A DNA stretch of 64,000 nt from Aquimarina aggregata (GTDB taxonomy: Bacteria; Bacteroidota; Bacteroidia; Flavobacteriales; Flavobacteriaceae), in NCBI RefSeq assembly GCF_001632745.1, contig NZ_LQRT01000035.1, positions 124,001-188,000 of the forward strand, given 5' to 3'. The first letter of the stretch is position 1, and each line of letters starts with the position of its first letter. Of this stretch, positions 55,055 through 63,171 are shown in pieces. A program made the position numbers and the translations under genes. Below the pieces are notes generated by a model. The model did no database searches and had not been told where the DNA came from. It saw nothing but the letters and a program-made list of their open reading frames with translations.

Positions 55055-55993
55055 TTAAAAATATCCTTGTTGTTTACGCTTTTCCATAGCAGCCTCAGAT
55101 CGTTTATCATCTATACGTGCTCCTCTTTCTGAAATTGTAGATTCTCTAATTTCTTCTACAACTTTGTCGATTGTAATAGCGTCAGAAAGAACAGCTGCTG
55201 TACAAGACATATCTCCTACGGTACGAAAACGCACCATTTTTTCTTCTACTACCTCATCATCTTCACGATATACCACATCATCCTCGGCAGACCAAATCAT
55301 ACCATCTCTTACAAAAATCTTACGCTTATGCGCGAAATAGATTGAAGGAATTTCGATATTTTCTTTTTCGATATAACTCCAAACATCTAATTCTGTCCAG
55401 TTACTAATTGGAAACACTCTTACGTTTTGTCCTAAATCAATTTTACCATTAAGGTGATCAAACAACTCTGGTCGTTGGTTTTTTTCATCCCATTGTCCAA
55501 AATCATCTCTTACAGAAAAAATACGTTCTTTGGCTCTTGCCTTTTCTTCATCTCTTCTGGCTCCACCTATAGCTGCATCAAATTTAAATTCTTCTAATGC
55601 ATCAAGAAGTGTTGTTGTCTGAAGACTATTTCTACTAGCATATTTTCCTTTTTCTTCTATTACTTTTCCTTGATCTATAGAATCTTGCACATTACGCACT
55701 ATAAGTTCTACACCTAATTCTTTAGCTAGTCTATCTCTAAATTCTATTGTTTCAGGGAAATTATGACCTGTATCTATATGTAATAATGGAAATGGTATTT
55801 TACCCGGATAGAAAGCTTTTTGTGCTAACCTAACCAAAGTAATAGAATCTTTTCCTCCAGAAAAAAGCAATACTGGTTTCTCAAATTGTGCTACTACTTC
55901 TCTAAAAATATAAATTGCTTCACTCTCTAAAGGATTTACCGTTAGCTTTTTTATATCTGTCACTTGTTCTTTTATATTTTCTATCACTTCCAT
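55055..55993 (-). CDS. cysD: Sulfate adenylyltransferase subunit 2
   Basis: 312 residues. PP-loop motif LLFSGGKDSITLVRL (about 43-57), GARRDEEKARAKERI and SNWTELDVWSYI. Forms APS from ATP and sulfate with CysN. C-terminal KRKQQGYF is the typical family end. Confidence 0.97.
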   Translation of the reverse strand: MEVIENIKEQVTDIKKLTVNPLESEAIYIFREVVAQFEKPVLLFSGGKDSITLVRLAQKAFYPGKIPFPLLHIDTGHNFPETIEFRDRLAKELGVELIVRNVQDSIDQGKVIEEKGKYASRNSLQTTTLLDALEEFKFDAAIGGARRDEEKARAKERIFSVRDDFGQWDEKNQRPELFDHLNGKIDLGQNVRVFPISNWTELDVWSYIEKENIEIPSIYFAHKRKIFVRDGMIWSAEDDVVYREDDEVVEEKMVRFRTVGDMSCTAAVLSDAITIDKVVEEIRESTISERGARIDDKRSEAAMEKRKQQGYF

Positions 55994-56037
55994 GTAACTT
56001 CTTTTCTATTGCGTTTTTTGATACTATTTTTTCTTAA

Positions 56038-56670
56038 TTAACTAGTGTGCAATCCACACTCTCTATTTTCTAAGACTTTAGTTGGATCAAAATATTTAAA
56101 TTCATTAGGTAGTTTATTTTCTTCTAAATAAACGTCTAATTCTGCATCACTATAATAATAGAAAGGACTAACTTTTAAAACCCCATCTTTACCCATACTC
56201 AAAATATCCAATGAATCCCTAAGAGCAGTTTGCCCCTTTCTTAAATTTGTAAACCAAACATCTGGTTTGAAATCATTCATAGCTCTCTTGAAAGGTTCTA
56301 GTTTTACTTGTTCAGTAAAAACTTTATGTTGAGGATCATCTATATCAGGAATACCCATAACTACATCTCTATGTGCTGTTGTTTGTTTAGGCACATACAG
56401 TTGTACATTTAAACTCAACAACTCAATTACTTCCTCAGCATGTCTATATGTATTAGGAGTATTATATCCAGAATCGCACCATATCACAGGCATATCTGAC
56501 AATCCTTTGGCACAAACATTAAGTATAGCAGCTTCATAAGGTCTGAAATTAGTGGTCACAACAGGATTTTTAGCATTACTAACGGCCCATTGTACAATTT
56601 CTAAAGGAGTTTTATCCTTTAGTGTTTTATTTAAGTCTTTTATTGTATTTTCTGTCAAACTCATAATCAA
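56038..56670 (-). CDS. cysH: Phosphoadenylyl/adenylyl-sulfate reductase
   Basis: 210 residues. PP-loop-like N-terminal region, substrate-binding NLRKGQTALRDSL, and the C-terminal catalytic Cys205 in RECGLHTS. The paired cysteines that ligate the 4Fe-4S cluster of APS reductases (CC and CxxC) are not seen, so the sequence resembles PAPS-type enzymes; no cysC is present in this window. First large gene of the cys operon behind the DUF2061 gene. Confidence 0.93.
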   Translation of the reverse strand: MIMSLTENTIKDLNKTLKDKTPLEIVQWAVSNAKNPVVTTNFRPYEAAILNVCAKGLSDMPVIWCDSGYNTPNTYRHAEEVIELLSLNVQLYVPKQTTAHRDVVMGIPDIDDPQHKVFTEQVKLEPFKRAMNDFKPDVWFTNLRKGQTALRDSLDILSMGKDGVLKVSPFYYYSDAELDVYLEENKLPNEFKYFDPTKVLENRECGLHTS

Positions 56671-56692
56671 AATTACTTTTCTTTTTAAGCAA

Positions 56693-56959
56693 TTACTTTC
56701 CCCATTTTATGCGATTCCATATTCTCTCATGGAAAAAGTACAGAATCATTTTAGTTACAAAATCAATAGACGCAATTGAAGTTGCCAGAGCAATCTCACC
56801 AGTAAGAATATATGATACAATTAATGTATCTAATGTTCCTATTACTCTCCAGCTTATCGCCTTAACAATACTACGCAATGGTTTCTCTGAGGATTTATCA
56901 TCACTGTACGTTGTTTTTCGCGTAGCTACTTTATCTAATATCATTTGATCTACAATCAT
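56693..56959 (-). CDS. DUF2061 membrane protein heading the cys operon
   Basis: 88 residues. Core SIVKAISWRVIGTLDTLIVSYI…HERIWNRIKWG is the DUF2061 signature, with two membrane helices. The family is frequently found beside cysteine/sulfate-assimilation genes; transport or coupling is suspected but unproven. An alternative start at 56944 (MILDK) is possible. It lies 23 bp before cysH. Confidence 0.85.
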   Translation of the reverse strand: MIVDQMILDKVATRKTTYSDDKSSEKPLRSIVKAISWRVIGTLDTLIVSYILTGEIALATSIASIDFVTKMILYFFHERIWNRIKWGK

Positions 56960-57289
56960 TTTTTTTAAAAATTCTATTACCCTATCGGAATAGTAGATTA
57001 TTAAACAAATATATACATATTATCCGTTTATTAGTCCTAAAAAAATCAGAATCTTACTCAATTTGAAAGAATTATGATATTATTAATAAAAACCCTACTT
57101 AATTAGTAGATTAATAAGTCATATACGAAAATCATTATTATTATTTAACTTTTAAACAGGATGTAAATCTTAAAAAAACTTTAAAAACAATGTCATATAT
57201 TTACCAAAACCACTTAGCTGTACGCTATTTAAAACAATATGCTTCTCTTTAGACCGTTGATTTAACATAACCCTAATTATAAAATTATC
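56960..57289. other. Divergent intergenic region, 330 bp
   Basis: Carries a candidate operator close to the cys operon start (56974-56996). The rest is AT-rich without RNA genes or clear promoter boxes. Confidence 0.4.
56974..56996. promoter_or_regulatory. Candidate operator of the sulfate-assimilation operon
   Basis: A partly symmetric 23-bp element, CTAtTAnnC…GnnTAgTAG in outline, with core CCTATCGGAATAG. It ends 14 bp before the first ATG of the cys operon. The ATCGGAAT core resembles boxes of Rrf2-type cysteine regulators such as CymR; no such regulator is in the window. Confidence 0.4.
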
Positions 57290-57841
57290 ATGAAAAAATT
57301 AGCCCTTTATTTATTCCTTGCCGGTACAATTCCCGCATTGTTTGTTTCATGTAGTAGTGATGATGACAATCCTATAGAAATTAATGAATCCTTTATTCCT
57401 GGTGAATGGGACTTAACAGAAACCAAATCTGAAAATGGTAAAGTAACTGGTACTTTTCAAGGTATTCCTGTTAGTGGGGATTATAGTGTAACAGGTAAAG
57501 ATTATACTGCAAAGGTAAATTTTACTGAATCTACAGTTGCAAACGAACCTAATACACTTACTGGCTCTGGAGGTTTTACACTAGTTGCAGAAGTAACTAT
57601 ACCCACTCAAGATCCTATCTCGGTAGAAAGAAATGTTCCAGAATTTATAGGAGGAGGCGAATGGACTATTGAAAACAACAACCTTAATGTTACTGTTCAA
57701 GGAGAAACAGTATCTTATGAAATTACAGCCCTTAGTGCACAGTCTATGACACTTAAAGCAACATTAGATCAAGACGAAACTATAGAAGGAACTACTTTTA
57801 GAATAACAGGAGATCAGTTTTTTGTACTAACGAAACAATAA
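57290..57841 (+). CDS. Lipoprotein, lipocalin-like
   Basis: 183 residues. Lipobox LFVSC with Cys21, followed by SSDDD, an acidic patch that resembles the surface lipoprotein export signal of Bacteroidota. The mature domain reads as a beta-barrel lipocalin-like module (GEWDLTETKSENGK…MTLKATLDQ…FRITGDQFFVLTK). No partner or substrate can be named. Divergent from the cys operon. Confidence 0.65.
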   Translation: MKKLALYLFLAGTIPALFVSCSSDDDNPIEINESFIPGEWDLTETKSENGKVTGTFQGIPVSGDYSVTGKDYTAKVNFTESTVANEPNTLTGSGGFTLVAEVTIPTQDPISVERNVPEFIGGGEWTIENNNLNVTVQGETVSYEITALSAQSMTLKATLDQDETIEGTTFRITGDQFFVLTKQ

Positions 57842-57861
57842 CAAAAACTCCGTAAACAATT

Positions 57862-57892
57862 AAAAAGCAGCAAATATAATTTGCTGCTTTTT
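57862..57892. terminator. Bidirectional intrinsic terminator
   Basis: A 14-bp perfect stem AAAAAGCAGCAAAT/ATTTGCTGCTTTTT with a 3-nt loop, between convergent stops at 57841 and 57896. It ends the metX-thrA-metZ transcript. Confidence 0.9.
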
Positions 57893-57895
57893 TGT

Positions 57896-59074
57896 TTATA
57901 ACCGCTCTAAAGCCTGTTCTATATCATGTACAATATCTTCTATATGCTCTAACCCTACAGAGCATCTTACCATCCCATCGGTAATACCCACTACTAATTT
58001 GTCCTCTTTAGCTAATTTACTATGAGTTGTAGAAGCAGGATGCGTAACTATGGTTCGAGTATCTCCTAAATTAGCAGATAGTGAGCACATTTTTATGTTA
58101 TCAAAAAAGTTCTTGCCCCCTTTTACTCCTCCTTTAACCTCAAAAGCCACAATATTTCCTCCTAATTTCATTTGTTTTTTAGCAACGTCATATTGTGGAT
58201 GAGACTTCAAAAATGGGTACTTTACCCAATTTATCTTAGGGTGCGCTTCTAAAAATTCTGCTAATTTTAATGCATTCTCACAATGCTTATCTACACGTAC
58301 TGCTAAAGTCTCTAAACTCTTTGATAATGTCCATGCATTAAAAGGTGATAGTGCAGGACCGGTATTCCTAGAAAATAAATAAATCTCTCTAACTAATTCT
58401 TTTTTACCGACCGTAACACCTCCTAAAACTCTACCTTGCCCATCAATCAATTTTGTGGCAGAATGAATTACCAAATCTGCTCCAAATTTTATTGGATTCT
58501 GTAAATATGGTGTCGCAAAACAATTGTCTATTATTAAAAGAAGATTATGTTTTTTAGCAATTTTACCAAGCAACTCTAGATCTAATACATCTACCCCTGG
58601 ATTAGTAGGAGATTCTGCATAAATAATCTTGGTATTTGGTTGAATTAAGCTTTCTACCGTATCTATTTCGTCTATTTTAAAATAACTTGTTTCAATATTC
58701 CATTTTGGAAAATACTTTGTAAACAATGTATGTGTAGAACCAAACACAGACCTTGCAGAAACAATATGATCACCAGCATCTAATAATGCCGCAAATGTTG
58801 AAAAGACTGCTGCCATTCCTGTAGCAAAAGCATAACCGTCTTCTGCTCCTTCTAAAGCGCAAATCTTATCTACAAATTCTGTTGTATTTGGATTACTAAA
58901 GCGACTGTAAAGATTTCTATCCTTTTCTTCGGCAAAGGCTGCACGCATCTCTTCCGAATCTTCAAAAACAAATCCTGAAGTTAGGTACATCGGTGTAGAA
59001 TGCTCTAAAAATTGAGTTTTGTCCGTTTGTGTTCTTACCGCTTGAGTTTCAAAGTTTGCATATTTCTTACTCAT
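57896..59074 (-). CDS. metZ: O-acyl-homoserine sulfhydrylase (MetZ/MetY-type PLP enzyme)
   Basis: 392 residues, Cys/Met metabolism PLP family. Motifs: SRFSNPNTTE, ATGMAAVFSTF, IIDNCFATPYLQNP and the PLP lysine in HSATKLIDGQGRVLGG; C-terminal SVGLEHIEDIV. It replaces the acyl group of O-acyl-homoserine with sulfide to form homocysteine directly. Length fits MetZ better than the longer MetY. Context with metX and thrA supports the role; the acyl group is acetyl or succinyl. Confidence 0.9.
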   Translation of the reverse strand: MSKKYANFETQAVRTQTDKTQFLEHSTPMYLTSGFVFEDSEEMRAAFAEEKDRNLYSRFSNPNTTEFVDKICALEGAEDGYAFATGMAAVFSTFAALLDAGDHIVSARSVFGSTHTLFTKYFPKWNIETSYFKIDEIDTVESLIQPNTKIIYAESPTNPGVDVLDLELLGKIAKKHNLLLIIDNCFATPYLQNPIKFGADLVIHSATKLIDGQGRVLGGVTVGKKELVREIYLFSRNTGPALSPFNAWTLSKSLETLAVRVDKHCENALKLAEFLEAHPKINWVKYPFLKSHPQYDVAKKQMKLGGNIVAFEVKGGVKGGKNFFDNIKMCSLSANLGDTRTIVTHPASTTHSKLAKEDKLVVGITDGMVRCSVGLEHIEDIVHDIEQALERL

Positions 59075-59496
59075 AATTCTTTATTATTCAATACCACTTT
59101 ATATTCTATGGTAGCTGTGGGTTCTAATGTTTTAGAAACAGAACAATATTTTTCGAATGATAGTTGCGCCGCTCTTTTTGCCTTATCTGGTGCTATTTCA
59201 CCTTCTAGAAACACGGTTACAGCAATACTCTTAAATGGTGTAGCTCCATCAATTTTTTCGCGTGTGCCATCTACTTCTGCTCTATAGTCGGTAATCTCTT
59301 GTCTTTGTTTTTTTAGGATAGAAATAACATCAATTGCACTACATCCTGCCACTCCCATAAGAACATACTCCATAGGACTAGGCGCTAAATCATGACCTCC
59401 TACTTCTGCTTTACTATCTATATGTGTAATATGCCCTCTCTCATTTTTTAATTCAAAATGATAATCGTTATCTATTCTTTTGAGTTGTACTTTCAT
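59071..59496 (-). CDS. OsmC-family protein
   Basis: 141 residues. OsmC/YhfA-like fold with the central helix motif GVAGCSAIDVISILKKQR carrying one cysteine, and a second expected Cys in EKYCSVSKTL. Family members reduce organic hydroperoxides using a Cys pair. Overlaps metZ by 4 nt, so it is co-translated with it; a link to thiol metabolism is plausible. Confidence 0.88.
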   Translation of the reverse strand: MKVQLKRIDNDYHFELKNERGHITHIDSKAEVGGHDLAPSPMEYVLMGVAGCSAIDVISILKKQRQEITDYRAEVDGTREKIDGATPFKSIAVTVFLEGEIAPDKAKRAAQLSFEKYCSVSKTLEPTATIEYKVVLNNKEL

Positions 59497-59530
59497 TTTT
59501 TATTTAATTTTATCGACTATAATTTATTAA

Positions 59531-60712
59531 TTATTGAATATTACCTCCTACCGACAATCCACTAGGAACGCTATCGACTATTTTCTTGTCAAAATCAGTT
59601 TCGTTCAAAGTGTTCAAAAAGGAAATGATAGGTGCCATATCCTTCACTTTTATTGTTATTTTTTTCACCAAAGAATCTAATTGATGATCTTCTATATTTG
59701 TATTTTGAGATTTACCAAAAGCTATATCTTCATAAAACTCCATTACTTTTTGAAGATTTTCCATACGTCCGTTATGCATATAGGGCGCTGTGAATCTTAA
59801 ATTTCTTAAACTCGGTGTTCTAAAAGAGAATTGCCTATTAAATCCACTATCTATCTTTTTCAGCTTGTTGTTTTCTTCTAATCCCAATACATGCATTTTA
59901 TAATCTGAAAACATAGGGCCGCTATGACAGTTAGCACATCCCACTCGTTTGAAGGTTTCGAAACCTTCTTTTTCTGCCATCGAAATCGCATTTTTATTAC
60001 CTGAGATATATTGATCAAAACGGGAATTATTAGTTACTAATGTTCTTTCAAAAACCGCAATTGCTTTGGATAAGTTAACACTATTAATCGCATTCTTTTC
60101 CTCGAAAGCCGTCTCAAACAACTCTTGATACTTTGGTATATTTTTTAATCTATTAATGACTTCCTCCAGGATATCTTCTTCAGAATGCTGAAGACCTCGC
60201 ATTTCTTCAAGAGCCTTAATTGGCTCTAAAGCTTGTTTTTCTAAACTCGTAACCCGATTGTCCCAAAACATTGGAGCATTTTCAGGATCATAACCATTAT
60301 TCTCATCAATACCATTATACGCTGTGTTTAGAATCGTATGTGCATTTCTTTTAACAAAAGGAATAGCATTAGGCTTCTTAAAAACACGTTTACTACCAAA
60401 TCCTTTTCCATTTACACCAATAGACAGATCTCTAAACTCTGCATAGCCATTATTTGGATGATGACACGTTGCGCAGGCAACATCTCTATTACCCGATAAT
60501 ATAGGATCAAAAAACAGTAATTTCCCTAAATAAGCTTTTTCAGGAGTACTTGGATTATCTTTGGGTGATTTTATTGTTTTAGGTAATGCAGAATATGTAA
60601 ACAATTCCTCTACTTTACCATTATCTACATAATCTACCTTTTCTGCATTAAAACAACTCACAATCAATGTTGTGGCAATACCGAATAAAAAACGAATGTA
60701 TTTTTTTTGCAA
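59531..60712 (-). CDS. Cytochrome c peroxidase (MauG/CCP-type di-heme) lipoprotein
   Basis: 393 residues. Probable lipoprotein signal ending in IVSC. Two heme c motifs, CATCHH (about 81) and CANCHS (about 258), separated as in bacterial di-heme CCP; DPILSGNRDVACATCH, FRTPSLRN and MHNGRMENL are also family signatures. It reduces hydrogen peroxide with electrons from small cytochromes in the periplasm, or is a MauG-like relative. Sits 34 bp before osmC and 33 bp after thrA, unexpectedly inside a methionine operon. Confidence 0.88.
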   Translation of the reverse strand: MQKKYIRFLFGIATTLIVSCFNAEKVDYVDNGKVEELFTYSALPKTIKSPKDNPSTPEKAYLGKLLFFDPILSGNRDVACATCHHPNNGYAEFRDLSIGVNGKGFGSKRVFKKPNAIPFVKRNAHTILNTAYNGIDENNGYDPENAPMFWDNRVTSLEKQALEPIKALEEMRGLQHSEEDILEEVINRLKNIPKYQELFETAFEEKNAINSVNLSKAIAVFERTLVTNNSRFDQYISGNKNAISMAEKEGFETFKRVGCANCHSGPMFSDYKMHVLGLEENNKLKKIDSGFNRQFSFRTPSLRNLRFTAPYMHNGRMENLQKVMEFYEDIAFGKSQNTNIEDHQLDSLVKKITIKVKDMAPIISFLNTLNETDFDKKIVDSVPSGLSVGGNIQ

Positions 60713-60744
60713 AACGTTGGTATTAGTTCTTTGTATTACTTGAG

Positions 60745-63159
60745 TTATCTTTTTTCTGTTAAGCGTAAAATATCACCAAATACTCCTCTTGCTGTAACTG
60801 CAGAACCTGCACCTGCTCCTTGAATAACTATAGGTTGATCTCCATATGATTCTGTATAAATTTCAAATATAGAGTCGGATCCTTTTACTTGTCCTAACGC
60901 ACTACTTTGAGGAACTGATATCAATTTTACATCAAGGGTACCTTTTTCTTGCGATAAATCTCCCCAAAGATCGCCAATATATCTTAATACATGATTGGGT
61001 TTTTGTTGTTCTTTAACTTTTTGATATACGCTATCTAAAGCTGATAAACTATTTAAGAACTCGGTAGCCTCTCCTTTTCTAAGATTTTCTGGAATAAGAT
61101 TATGTATATTAACATCAACAAACTCATTACTTAAATCTAATTCTCTTGCAAGTATCAGTAATTTCCTACCTACATCATTACCACATAAATCCTCTCTAGG
61201 GTCGGGTTCTGTGAACCCTTTGTCTATAGCCTCCTGTAACACTTCGCTAAACAACCTATCTTCTTGAGAAAAAGTATTAAACAAATAGCTCAAAGAACCT
61301 GAAAAAACTCCTTTGATTCTGGTTATATTTTCTCCTGATAAGTGCAATAACTTTATCGTGTCTATTAACGGAAGGCCGGCTCCTACATTGGTTTCATATA
61401 AATATTGCTTTTGATTTTGTTCTAAAGCACTTCTTAACTGTTTATAAAAATCAAAACTTAATGTATTAGCTACTTTATTAGACGAAACTAAATCAAATCC
61501 ATGAGCAATCAAATCAAGATAGTTATTCGTAAAATCCTGACTTGCCGTATTATCAACAGCAATTAAATTTTCGAGATGATTATCATTGGCATAATTAACA
61601 ATATCTTTTAATTGATATGGCTCGCCCACTTCTTTAACTTTATTTTCCCAATCTACATCTATTCCATTTTTTTCTAAGAGCACTTTTTTCGAATTTGCAA
61701 CTGCAAAAACGTTAAGTTTTATTTTCTTTCTTTTTTCAATTTGTTTTGCAGACTTTAAAATCTGATCAATTAATGTACCTCCTACCAGACCATGTCCAAA
61801 TACGGCAAGGTTTATCTTTTTTGAAATTTCAAAAATCTCGCCATGAATAACATTTAAAGCTCTATGCAACTGTGCTTTTTGGACTACCAGACTAACATTT
61901 TTACCTGTTACCGTATTATTAAATAATAAAGGGATTATTTGATTTTTGATTAAAGCATTATAAGGCTTATGAAATGTACTAAGGTCCTGCCCGATAATAG
62001 AGATTACAGACACTTCTTTTTCAATTGAAATAACGCTAACATCCTGTTTATGAAAATCCGCTTCAAACTCTTGTTCAAGTACTAATTTTGCTTCTTTTGC
62101 CTGATCTGCATCAACGATAAATCCAATACCACGTTCTGATGATCCTTGTGAAATAATACTAACACTAATATTTTTATGTGCTAAGGCTCTAAATATTCTT
62201 GCATCTACCCCTGCTTTTCCAAGAAGTCCTCTTCCTTCTAAATTTATTAAAGCAACATTTTCTAATACAGACAATGATTTTATCCCCTTTTCACTTGACT
62301 TTGAGGTAATCAACGTACCGTCATTCTTATGATCAAATGTATTAAGAATTCGTAATGGAATACCTTTCTCTATTAGTGGAATAATAGTTTTTGCATGTAA
62401 AATATTTGCTCCAAAGTATGCCAATTCATTAGCTTCAGAAAATGACAATTTCTCTATTTTTATGGCATCTTGAACTAAATCTGGATTTGCTGTATAAATT
62501 CCATCGACATGTGTGAAATTTTGTAATTCATCTGCTTCAAGATAATTTGCCAACAATGATGCAGTATAATTACTACCATTTCTTCCTAAAGTAGTGGTTT
62601 CATTCTTAGCGTTTGCAGCAATAAATCCAGTGACTATATTTACAGTAGTACCATTGTGTTTTTTAAAATGATCAATCACATTGTCTTTTGATAACTTATC
62701 AAGTGGCTGTGCATCACCAAATTGTGCATCTGTAATAATTAATGATCGGCTATCTGTAAAATTAGCATTGATATTTTTTTCTTGCAAAAGTTGTGTTATC
62801 AATTTTGCAGAAAGGACCTCTCCTTGAGACAACACCTGATCCTTTATTCTCTTACTATAATCACCTAAAAGCGAAACACCTTCAAAAAGTTTATCTAAGG
62901 TTTCAAATTCATTAACAAAATCAACGTTAACAAAGTCTGATACCTGATACTTCTTAAATGCTTCTAATTGCTCAACATAACTTAAATTATCTTTTGCATT
63001 CTCTAGTATATTTTCTAACTCGTCGGTTGTATTACCACGAGCAGAAAGTACTACTGCAATCTGCTCTCCTTTCTTAACCTTATCTTCGATTATATCTACA
63101 ACTGTAAGAATCCCTTTACCATTAGCAAGTGATTTTCCTCCAAATTTTAAAACCTTCAT
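60745..63159 (-). CDS. thrA: Bifunctional aspartokinase / homoserine dehydrogenase
   Basis: 804 residues. N-terminal kinase (KFGGKSLANGKG, about 1-280, with TTLGRNGSNYTA), tandem ACT domains (about 300-450), homoserine dehydrogenase (about 460-804: FGHGLVGGTLIDQIL, SNKVANT, ETNVGAGLPLIDT, GFTEPDPREDLCGNDVGRK). It makes homoserine for threonine and methionine; the operon with metX and metZ points to methionine (MetL-like role), and allosteric control by Thr or Met cannot be read from sequence. Confidence 0.95.
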   Translation of the reverse strand: MKVLKFGGKSLANGKGILTVVDIIEDKVKKGEQIAVVLSARGNTTDELENILENAKDNLSYVEQLEAFKKYQVSDFVNVDFVNEFETLDKLFEGVSLLGDYSKRIKDQVLSQGEVLSAKLITQLLQEKNINANFTDSRSLIITDAQFGDAQPLDKLSKDNVIDHFKKHNGTTVNIVTGFIAANAKNETTTLGRNGSNYTASLLANYLEADELQNFTHVDGIYTANPDLVQDAIKIEKLSFSEANELAYFGANILHAKTIIPLIEKGIPLRILNTFDHKNDGTLITSKSSEKGIKSLSVLENVALINLEGRGLLGKAGVDARIFRALAHKNISVSIISQGSSERGIGFIVDADQAKEAKLVLEQEFEADFHKQDVSVISIEKEVSVISIIGQDLSTFHKPYNALIKNQIIPLLFNNTVTGKNVSLVVQKAQLHRALNVIHGEIFEISKKINLAVFGHGLVGGTLIDQILKSAKQIEKRKKIKLNVFAVANSKKVLLEKNGIDVDWENKVKEVGEPYQLKDIVNYANDNHLENLIAVDNTASQDFTNNYLDLIAHGFDLVSSNKVANTLSFDFYKQLRSALEQNQKQYLYETNVGAGLPLIDTIKLLHLSGENITRIKGVFSGSLSYLFNTFSQEDRLFSEVLQEAIDKGFTEPDPREDLCGNDVGRKLLILARELDLSNEFVDVNIHNLIPENLRKGEATEFLNSLSALDSVYQKVKEQQKPNHVLRYIGDLWGDLSQEKGTLDVKLISVPQSSALGQVKGSDSIFEIYTESYGDQPIVIQGAGAGSAVTARGVFGDILRLTEKR

Positions 63160-63171
63160 CTTTCTATACTT

